Origin: Oehlia diaphana | Lineage: Eukaryota; Glomeromycota; Glomeromycetes; Glomerales; Glomeraceae | Assembly (NCBI GenBank): GCA_003833135.1 | Contig: QZLH01000167.1 | Location: 88,199 to 104,206 of the forward strand | Direction of reading: 5' to 3' | DNA: 16,008 nt | Part shown: one piece after another, positions 9,682 to 16,008 of the stretch | How the letters are laid out: every line of letters starts with the position of its first letter | How positions within the stretch are numbered: position 1 is the stretch's first letter | Made by a program: the position numbers and the translations under genes | The notes under the pieces: model-generated | Told to the model about the DNA's origin: nothing | Seen by the model: the letters and a program-made list of their open reading frames with translations, nothing else | Databases searched by the model: none

Positions 9682-10921
9682 TAGGGATGCCAAAAGTTCA
9701 GTTATAACCTATTATACCAGTTTTTACCGGTTTAGTTATGGTTTGGTTTCAGTCCAAGACTGACCGGTTAACCATCTGTTTTATATACAAAATAACTGAC
9801 AAAAAAACTGATCAGTTAATCATATATTCCAAAAGAAAAAATGTTTCTTTTATTAATTTTATTGAGAATACTATCAAAAATTATGATTTTGGTGTTTTTA
9901 TGTATATATAATCTTATTTTTGAAATAATAAGAAAATTTATCTTTTACGCGTTGATCATGTGAATTTTCGTTCCGCTGAAAAAAATCGCAAAATTGATTA
10001 TTATCGTAAAAAATAACTTTAAGGAATATTATCAAATAAAATTATCCCTTAAACCATTTTGCGGGCAAATTTGCCCACAATTTCTAAATTAGGATAAATG
10101 ACGCTATAAAAAATTCTTTAATTTTGGCCAGATCGTCACATAATTTTGCAGCCAAATGCGGTTGATCATTAAAATTTGGATAAGAAATTAACCTGCAAAA
10201 TAGTATCAGAATTTTTATATAATAAAATCTAAACTTTTCTTACCATATTTTTTCTCTATTTGAATATTTATTATAACTTTTTATTTTCATTATAAAAATT
10301 TTGCATTATAAAAAACAAAATAGAGATAAAAAATATTAATTTTTATGAGTATATAATTAAAATGCATAATAAAATTTTCATTAAGACTCTATATAAAGTC
10401 AAAATCCTACTTTTAAACATCAAAAATCAAATCATATTAACAAAAGTTGTTTCTCATACCAAATTTTATATATTCTATTAAGCTTTTATATAGCTACAAT
10501 TAATTGTCAATAAAATCGTCAAAGTTAAGTGCAAAGTTTTTTAAAATTTTGTGATTATCTTAAAATACTACTTTTGACCAATGGATAATTTCTGATTTCT
10601 AATATATAATTAATAATTGATAATAATTGCTGTACAATATATAATTTAACTATTTTGGAAAAAAATTTTATTAAAATTGCTTTATTTTTTATAAAAGTAG
10701 ATGAGAGCTGAAATTTGGTAATATTGCAGGCAAATTTTCCCACAATTGCTTATGGTTTAAGGGATAATTAACTCTTTCTAACATTAGTTCATTCATTTTG
10801 TAGTAGTTTTGTGATCAGTTTTGTAATTCAGTTTTATCAGTCAGTTTTGCAGTTGGTTTGGTTTCAGCTGAAAACTGTGGTTTTAAAACTGAAACTGAAC
10901 TGACAGTTGGCATCTCTAGTA
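9682..10921. mobile_element. non-autonomous hAT-like element (1240 bp) with nested insertion
   Basis: Both sides carry the 8-base duplication GTTTCATC (9674-9681 and 10922-10929), the size made by hAT transposases. Left end TAGGGATGCCAA and right end (reverse complement) TAGAGATGCCAA match at 11 of 12 bases and resemble hAT termini; three extra bases (GTA) lie between the right inverted repeat and the duplication. The first ~150 and last ~130 bases are crowded with CAGTT/AACTG motifs in both orientations, as expected for subterminal transposase-binding sites. No transposase is encoded. Removing the nested 720-bp element leaves an element of roughly 520 bp. The F-box paralogue shows the empty site (GTTTCATC at 11846-11853). 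Confidence 0.8.
10045..10764. mobile_element. 720-bp inverted-repeat element with TA target duplication, nested in the hAT element
   Basis: The ends are perfect 13-base inverted repeats, TCCCTTAAACCAT (10045-10057 and 10752-10764), each next to a TA dinucleotide (10043-10044 and 10765-10766). The TA duplication suggests the Tc1/mariner superfamily. Inside the ends, similarity continues with small gaps around a GGCAAATTT core. The left subterminal part is a perfect 14-base palindrome, GGGCAAATTTGCCC (10063-10076); its right counterpart (about 10730-10745) is imperfect. There is no coding capacity: the AT-rich interior has only chance frames. Its position inside the hAT element shows it inserted later. 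Confidence 0.75.
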
Positions 10922-11409
10922 GTTTCATCATCTCTTATAAATACTGTAACATATATATTTTATATTTGGGCAATATTTATGGGTTGTTGATTATATTCTT
11001 TTACTTGATTGAAATCTTTAGGTCTGATTTTAATTTTCCATGGATTTCCATTGGTATTTTGAAAAATATTTATTGCTTTATCAAGTAAAACATTTACTAA
11101 TTCAAGTGTTTGAAGTTCATAATAATTTAAATATATCTTATGTTCAAATAATAGAACAGATCACTTATCCTAATTTGTTGTAAATTAATTAAATTTGAAA
11201 AGAGAGAATAATGCAGAAAGGGCTTATATGTATTTATAATTAGAATGAAACAAACAATTGAACTTCAGTTGGTAAATTATTTTTCAAATAGTTTTTGCAA
11301 ATTATGATTTCATTTATACTTAAATTTTTTTTTTCTAACTCATTTCTCATATCATAGAATAGTAGTAACTGAATCTTAAAAGTATAAAGCATCAAAAGAT
11401 TCAATAATC

Positions 11410-11482
11410 TTTATTTATCTTATGCACACAAATACATCATTACTCCTAAATATGAATTATATTAATTACATTCCAACAATTT
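11410..11482 (-). repeat. 3' flank of the F-box tandem duplication, copy 1
   Basis: This is the counterpart of 9332-9403, immediately downstream (on the minus strand) of the F-box copy ending at 11509. It helps mark the boundary of the duplicated unit. Confidence 0.75.
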
Positions 11483-11508
11483 TATATTAATAATTATATT
11501 TGCCACTT

Positions 11509-12901
11509 TTATATATTATTCCATATATTTTCATAATCCCAAAAATCATCACTATAATAATTAAGTTCAATAATTTCTTTCACATCAATAAATATTTCAC
11601 TATATTCACGATGATTAAAATTATTTTTTAATATTTGGAGTTATAGAGGTAGAAAACCTTTATATTTATAAGTTTTTTTATCAAATGAAGCAATATTGCC
11701 TATGTGAAATTTATATAAAGTGAGTGGAGCTGATTTAACCAATAAATCTAGAAATTTATCATGAAGTTCAACTGGAATATCAGTACTTATATCTATGGCT
11801 ACCAAGTGTTGGCATTTGATGAAAATGTTCTCTAGTTCTTTCAGGGTTTCATCATCTTTTAAAAATAATGTAACATATTTTATATTTGGGCAATGTTTGT
11901 GAATTGTCTGATTATATTCTTTTACTTGATCGAAACCTACAAGTCTGATTTTAATTCTCCATAGATTTCCATTGGTATTTTGAATAATATCTATTGCTAT
12001 ATCAAGTAAAACACATAATAATTCAAGTGTTTGAAGTACGTAATAAATTATATATAATATTCCATGCTTTAGTTTACTATAGGGGTTATCCATTACTATC
12101 CCCAATTGTTGTAAATTAATTAATTTTGGAAGTAGAGTATCATGTAGAGAGAGTTTACATGTTTTTATAATTAGAACGAAACAAACAATTGAATTTGCAT
12201 GTTTTTCTAAAGCTTGGTTTATCTTCTCGCAATTATTATCATATTCCTTAACATATAAGTATTTAATTTGTTTTTGCATTTCAATTAATTCAGCAGCTCC
12301 AGAAAGATCATAATAAAGTTCTATATAAATTTTTTCTATTGATCTGCATATTTGTGCAAATTCATGATAAAGGTCATTATGATTTAAACCTGAAACTAAA
12401 CGTAACTCAGATAGATTTGAAAGAGAAATATTTGATCCTGGATATTTATATATTGGGTAACTTAACATACTTGGACACAAACGTTTTATTGATGAGCATT
12501 CACTAATAAAAGCTTATAAATTTCTTCAAATAAACTTGATGACCTTTTTGGAAAACATTTATAAATACCATCAAGATACTGACAAAATTTAACATAGTTT
12601 AGTTGAAGTTTTTGCTTTTGGAATTTTACTTTAATAATATTTGTATCTTTTAAAATTTTAATTGAATTATCTGATAAATGAGAAATGATGATATTGAATA
12701 ATGATTCTGTTTTATAAACAAATTTACTAGGATAACTCCATAAAATTGGGATCATGATTACATACCAGCGTTTGTTAACAAACAAACAAGAATGTAGAGA
12801 ATTTTTATATTTCCTTTCATTTTTTGAATTAGAAGTAATTAAGTACTGTAATATAAATCTTGAAAAATAATAGTTAGAACATCAGCATATAATTCATTCA
12901 T
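11509..12901 (-). pseudogene. F-box protein gene copy 1, with frameshifts and a nonsense codon
   Basis: The start ATG at 12901-12899 opens MNELYADVLTIIFQDLYY, an F-box beginning, then hits a stop. The next segment, in another frame from about 12850, reads LHSCLFVNKRWYVIMIPILW and continues to a TGA-free run ending in a TAA near 12486. A third frame then gives ISECSSIKRLCPSM and a long open stretch of about 279 residues (NLSELRLV, YHEFAQICRSIEKI, QALEKH, ELENIFIKCQHLVAIDI, SAPLTLYKFHI) to TAA at 11643-11641. Past that stop the same frame stays open for 43 more codons (LQILKNNFNHREYSEIFIDV, then KEIIELNYYSDDFWDYE) to a TAA at 11511-11509, so the first stop probably replaced a leucine codon. F-box proteins recruit targets to SCF ubiquitin ligases; the C-terminal part would recognise the target. 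Unless sequencing errors explain the lesions, it is a recent pseudogene. Confidence 0.8.
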
Positions 12902-13045
12902 TTTTTTTTTTTTTTTAGGAAATAAAAGGAATAAAATTTTTTAAAAAAGAATGAAAAGGTGAGCAATCAATTTATTGATAAATTGCACCATAATAAATTA
13001 TATTAAAATAATTGCTATAAAATTATTAATTATTAATAATTATTA
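12902..13045. other. upstream flank of the F-box gene
   Basis: A 16-base T run (12901-12916) lies directly against the start codon of the minus-strand F-box gene, so the gene is preceded by a poly(A) tract. A near-palindrome CAATTTAT-TG-ATAAATTG follows at about 12968-12985. Otherwise it is plain AT-rich spacer. Confidence 0.45.
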
Positions 13046-13202
13046 CTTTCACAGAAACTTCAAGATTGTAGCGATGACTTAATGCGCAGTAACTTTATAA
13101 TTATATGTAATTTCTTTACGATTACATAATGTGGTCACTATGTATTTATAATGCAGTTACTGCGCATTAAGCCATTACTACGATCTTGAAGTTTCTGTAA
13201 AG
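13046..13202. mobile_element. 157-bp palindromic MITE with TTA duplication
   Basis: The arms 13051-13094 and the reverse complement of 13155-13198 match at about 40 of 44 bases (ACAGAAACTTCAAGAT at the ends, CTTAATGCGCAGTAACT inside). CTTTC and CTTT extend the ends, and TTA flanks both sides (13043-13045 and 13203-13205). The 3-base TTA duplication and long arms suggest a PIF/Harbinger-type miniature element, though TTA is a weak signal in AT-rich DNA. The whole unit could fold into one long hairpin. There is no coding content. Confidence 0.75.
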
Positions 13203-13520
13203 TTAGTTATTATTAATCATAATGAATTCTCACAATAGTACTTATTTTCTATTTATTACTATATTATTATTTGTTGCAATTTCATAATAGGAATTAAAAT
13301 TAGAACAATATGAATGATAAATAAATACTACAGATAGACTTAATATACAGTATATTAAAATAATGCATTCGAATAATCCTCATGAAAAATAATCTGCTCC
13401 GGAGAAAATCACTAAAGTAATTCATAATAAAACAAGGAATTTATTCTAAGAAAATAAAACTTTACATAGCAATTATTTTATATTAGTTATCCTTAATTAT
13501 TATACCATCCCAATTTAAAA
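13203..13520. other. AT-rich spacer
   Basis: Nothing coding is seen. It contains a palindrome TTAATATAC-A-GTATATTAA at 13340-13358, and no other recognisable structure. Confidence 0.45.
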
Positions 13521-13528
13521 ATTCTATC

Positions 13529-13711
13529 AGGACTCCGAACAATACATGAAAAGGTAACAATACGGAGTTTGCGTAGAATGAGCCCAAAAAAGTGTAGATC
13601 ATTTCCTTTTTTGGATAATTCCGACCAGCATTACATAGTGGAGATGCGTAGAGCTATTAGTAAATTTGTGCCGATCTCTTGTTACCTATTGATATAATTG
13701 CTCGGGGTCCT
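13529..13711. mobile_element. 183-bp MITE with 8-bp target duplication
   Basis: ATTCTATC is present immediately on both sides (13521-13528 and 13712-13719). The ends are inverted: AGGACTCCGAACAAT on the left and, read from the right end, AGGACCCCGAGCAAT, with 13 of 15 matching. Similarity continues inward more loosely (AGGTAACAA in both arms). The 8-base duplication fits hAT-type transposition, although the terminal bases are not classic for hAT. The element is less AT-rich than the flanks and encodes nothing. Confidence 0.78.
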
Positions 13712-13894
13712 ATTCTATCCTACTATATCAAATTTCAATTATTAAATGTTTATACAGTAAAATTAATCAAGATGAGAATATGTAACTATAAGAATAAGAT
13801 TAATAAGGGTTTATTAATTATAGATTTTTATCTTAATATTATTTTATAATATTATGTAACATAAATTTAAATAATATTAATTGGAATAAATTTC

Positions 13895-13927
13895 AAATAA
13901 AATAAAATAAAATAAAAATAAAATAAA
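13895..13927 (+). repeat. AAATA pentanucleotide microsatellite
   Basis: About six to seven units of AAATA/AAAAT occur in a row with one extra A. It is a simple sequence repeat. Confidence 0.8.
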
Positions 13928-14130
13928 TTTTTTAGGTCATATTTCTACAATTATTTTTCCAATTTTTAAGTAAATTGAATTAAAACCTTGAAAACTGTGA
14001 ATACAAAATTATAAGTCATTATCCAACATATTGTCACATTTAGAAATAATTTCTATAAAATTATCAGTCATAATATTTGTTACGATTTCATATAGTCATT
14101 GATGGTCATTCTGATCCGTATAATAATACT
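13928..14130. other. AT-rich spacer
   Basis: No gene or structured repeat was recognised in this interval between the microsatellite and the next inverted repeat. Confidence 0.4.
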
Positions 14131-14209
14131 GTTAATGTACGATTAATAATGATCTGATGTGGCACGATATGCCACATCATACCATTATGGAGCATGCCCG
14201 TACAATAAC
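14131..14209. repeat. hairpin-forming inverted repeat (possible MITE)
   Basis: The centre is a perfect 10-base stem, TGATGTGGCA (14155-14164) with its complement at 14170-14179, around the loop CGATA. Farther out AATG pairs with CATT, and the outermost GTTAATGTACG (14131-14141) pairs with CGTACAATAAC (14199-14209) with one mismatch. The two arms differ by a small indel. It is probably a very small inverted-repeat transposon remnant; target duplications are not clear. Confidence 0.6.
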
Positions 14210-14380
14210 ATTATAAAAATATTTACTTTGGTATATCCATAATGATAAAATAGTATAAGAAATATTAATATCAAAAATAATTGCAAGTTTATCCTTGGCT
14301 AAAATTTTACTTTCTGTAGAAATCGTTCACAAATTAGTACATCAACATTTAGGATACGTAAATTATAAACTATTACTGCA

Positions 14381-14543
14381 GTTTTCAAAATGGTTGATGC
14401 TATTTATTTATGATTAAATATTCGAATACCAATATTCGTCCGGTTTTCGTCCATTATTTTCCGGTTTTCATCCGGTTATCATCAGGTTTTCGGTTTTTAT
14501 TTTTTTTTCATCCAAACATAACAGCATCAACCATTTTGAAAAC
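14381..14543. mobile_element. MITE with 21-bp perfect inverted repeats and an internal 11-bp repeat
   Basis: A 21-base inverted repeat is perfect between 14381-14401 and 14523-14543 (it starts GTTTTCAAAATGG). The centre carries an 11-base degenerate tandem unit, CCGGTTTTCAT-like, at 14440-14493 (about five copies). The true outer ends may lie up to 10 bases farther out, and no clear target duplication was found. It sits only about 40 bases beyond the stop codon of the minus-strand Sel1 gene, so it probably falls in that gene's 3' untranslated region. Confidence 0.7.
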
Positions 14544-15274
14544 GGCGATAAATAAAAAATTTATTAATAATATAAATCGTTTTAATAATCTTTACATAAA
14601 TTAATCACTTTTTTAGTTAATTCTTCTAATTCTATTTGAGCAGATGAATCACCTTGTTCAGTAGCTTTTTTATACCAATAAATGGCTTTATCTATATCTT
14701 TTTCGATTCCAACACTTTTTCCATATTTATAACAAAAACCAAGATTACACATGGCTATTATATTACCATTATTTGCAGCTTTTTCATACCAATCAATAGA
14801 AATTTTTGATTCTTCTTTAATACCAAGTCCACAATCATAACAATAACCAACCATTAATTGTCCGATTGCACAATCTTTATTAGCTACTTTTTCATAATAT
14901 TCAAAAGCCAATTTTTTATTTTCTGATGTTTCATATTCACTTTGATAATATAAAGCAATAAAATATTGTGCTAGGATAAAATCTTGTTCTGATGCATTAA
15001 TAAATAAATTGATTGATTTTTCATTATCTTTACTTGTTTCAATTCCATAAAAATTAAAAAATCCAAATAAAAAAATTGAACTTGAATTATAATTTTGATT
15101 ATCACATAACCAATTATAAATTTCTTTTGAATTCATCTTTTGATTATTAATATAATCAAGAATTTTTTGTTTTAAATTAGATGAATTTCTCTTATTTAAT
15201 ACTTCAAATATAAATTCTGTAATTTTATTAACTTTTATGATTAAATCATTTTCAGATGAAATGTTCTTATCATC

Positions 15275-15472
15275 AATAATTTCTTCACTTGTTGTTGTCA
15301 TGGATTCCATTATTTCTTTTGTATCCATATTATCAAAATCTTGAACTATTCGAGATAATTCTCCACGCGAAGATTCTTCAACATTATCCAATGTAATATT
15401 TTCATTTAATATTTGATTAACGTCCATTTTATCAAAATCTTGGATCATTTTAGATAATTCTCCATGTGATGA
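15275..15472 (-). repeat. 99-bp in-frame tandem duplication in the linker
   Basis: Residues SSHGELSKMIQDFDKMD (from 15472) recur 33 codons later as SSRGELSRIVQDFDNMD (from 15373), with 41 of 51 bases identical in the core. The paralogue at 3189-5226 has one such segment (SSHGELSQVIQEFNKMN), so the duplication arose in this gene or was lost in the other. Confidence 0.75.
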
Positions 15473-15734
15473 TACTTCAAAGTTATTACTATTTAAAGTA
15501 GTAGTTTCTTTATTTTCTGTTTGATTAGTTATCTCACCAAGATTTTCATCAAGATTTTCATCTTGTTTTTGATTAATTATAAAATTTAATCTTTCAACGA
15601 CATCATGAGTAGATGGCCGATTACCTGGGTTATCATCCCAACACTCTAAAAAAAAAAAAAAAATATTTTCAATCCTAATTATATTATTATATTATAATAA
15701 ATAAATAAAAAAGGTGGCATACCTACCAGTATAA

Positions 15735-16002
15735 GGCTGTTCCAAATTAATTGTTTGTTTAACGTCCAGGCCTTTTGAAAAAATTAAGGGGGGAGGGGGG
15801 CTTAAGTTAAACAAACCAAATAAATAAACATAGGAAAATTTGAAAATTTCAGGCAAAATTTAAAGGCACTATATGTTTATTAACTTTTAAATTTTTTCAA
15901 AAATAGAAGGGGTATTTGTTAATATGTGTTTATTAAATCTCAAATTTTTTAAAAAATAGAGGGGGGGGAGGATGTTAAACAAATAATCAAGTTGGAACGG
16001 CC
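15735..16002. mobile_element. 268-bp MITE, PIF/Harbinger (Tourist)-like, inserted in a kinase exon
   Basis: The inverted ends pair over about 34 bases with five mismatches (15734-15767 against 16003-15970), starting GGCTGTTCCAA and GGCCGTTCCAA. TAA flanks both sides (15732-15734 and 16003-16005). A 3-base TAA duplication with GG(C/G) ends is characteristic of the PIF/Harbinger superfamily. Inside both ends lie G-rich runs on the plus strand (about 15788-15800 and 15960-15972), so the interior is strand-asymmetric. It encodes no transposase. Confidence 0.82.
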
Positions 16003-16008
16003 TAATTT

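Larger units (their letters stand above)
9404..11280 (-). pseudogene. F-box gene copy 2, truncated and split by a transposon
   Basis: This is a tandem paralogue of the gene at 11509-12901. Bases 10930-11270 match 11854-12200 in DNA and translate in broken frames. Bases 9478-9681 encode LKELENIFIKCQHLVAIDV and KFLDLFVELAPLTLYKFHI, almost the same as the intact stretch of the other copy. The two parts are separated by the transposon at 9682-10921 with a duplicated GTTTCATC on each side. Beyond 9478 a frameshift interrupts a readable tail (DNWSCKGRKTFLYLYH). The 5' half, including the F-box, is missing or unrecognisable past about 11280. The copy is non-functional. Methionine and a few residues at the right end of the 9478-9693 frame come from the transposon end, not from the gene. 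Confidence 0.75.
14582..16008 (-). pseudogene. TKL kinase-Sel1 gene, kinase exon interrupted by a MITE (5' part beyond window)
   Basis: This is a paralogue of the gene at 3189-5226. The last exon, 15645-14582, encodes 354 residues counted from the split codon: ECWDDNPGNRPS and DVVERL from the end of the kinase domain, a linker, and four Sel1 repeats at about 188-332 (for example DWYEKAANNGN and AIYWYKKATEQG). Its GT-AG intron (15726-15646, 81 bp) lies at the same place and phase as the last intron of the paralogue. Upstream only 15727-15734 of the previous exon (TTATACTG) remains before a 268-bp transposon; the exon resumes past 16002. The insertion adds 271 bases including the duplication and brings a TAG into the kinase frame at 16004-16002. 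A full kinase-Sel1 protein is not expected, but a Sel1-only product from an internal ATG (15448) is possible. The linker carries a 33-residue tandem duplication. Confidence 0.85.

Noticed and set aside
10555..10743. 62-codon minus-strand frame
   Set aside because: It is a chance frame inside the non-coding 720-bp element.
10858..11088. 76-codon plus-strand frame
   Set aside because: It spans the hAT element end and the antisense of F-box copy 2.
12840..12870. Intron within the F-box that would remove the first frameshift
   Set aside because: No GT-AG pair of workable length connects the two frames; a small indel (for example five extra bases near TATTA) explains it better.
13367..13380. tRNA T-loop-like TTCGAATAATCC
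   Set aside because: There are no matching acceptor, D or anticodon arms around it.
14410..14604. 64-codon plus-strand frame
   Set aside because: It is produced by the 11-bp tandem repeat inside the MITE and runs antisense into the Sel1 gene end.
1..16008. CRISPR array, rRNA or prokaryotic operon
   Set aside because: There are no regularly spaced identical repeats, no rRNA-like conserved blocks and no closely packed co-directional genes; the introns and gene families are eukaryotic.

Overview
The window looks like nuclear DNA of a very AT-rich fungus, most likely an arbuscular mycorrhizal fungus of the Rhizophagus type (Glomeromycotina). The reasons are short GT-AG introns of 71-88 bp, a tyrosine-kinase-like (TKL) kinase fused to Sel1 repeats, F-box proteins with the N-terminal signature 'SCLLVN..W......ILW', and a dense litter of small inverted-repeat transposons. 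I infer the lineage from recognised family features; no search was run.

Layout. Bases 1-513 hold no gene, only an imperfect palindrome. Bases 514-1804 (+) are a decayed F-box protein gene. Bases 1805-3188 are AT-rich spacer with one copy of a dispersed repeat (2613-2786; the second copy is at 6703-6888). Bases 3189-5226 (-) are the one gene that looks intact: five exons encoding a 574-residue TKL kinase with four Sel1 repeats. Bases 5583-6231 (+) hold a broken gene for an unrecognised protein. Bases 6425-6667 (-) are a coding-like island of unknown identity. A long gene-poor stretch follows, with a T-rich tract at about 7352-7737 and two decayed coding remnants at 7922-8290 and 9039-9195 (both -).

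Bases about 9332-12901 (-) are a tandem duplication of another F-box gene. The upstream copy (11509-12901) has at least two frameshifts and a nonsense codon. The downstream copy (about 9400-11280) was split by a 1240-bp hAT-like element flanked by an 8-bp duplication, and that element was itself entered by a 720-bp element flanked by TA. Bases 13046-14543 carry four different small inverted-repeat elements. Bases 14582 to the right edge (-) are a paralogue of the kinase-Sel1 gene. Its kinase exon is interrupted by a 268-bp MITE with PIF/Harbinger-like ends and a TAA duplication, which puts a stop codon in the kinase frame right at the junction.

The window therefore shows lineage-expanded signalling families (TKL-Sel1 kinases, F-box proteins) decaying amid non-autonomous DNA transposons. 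The paralogues and target duplications let several of the lesions be read from this sequence alone. I saw no operon, CRISPR array, rRNA or tRNA.
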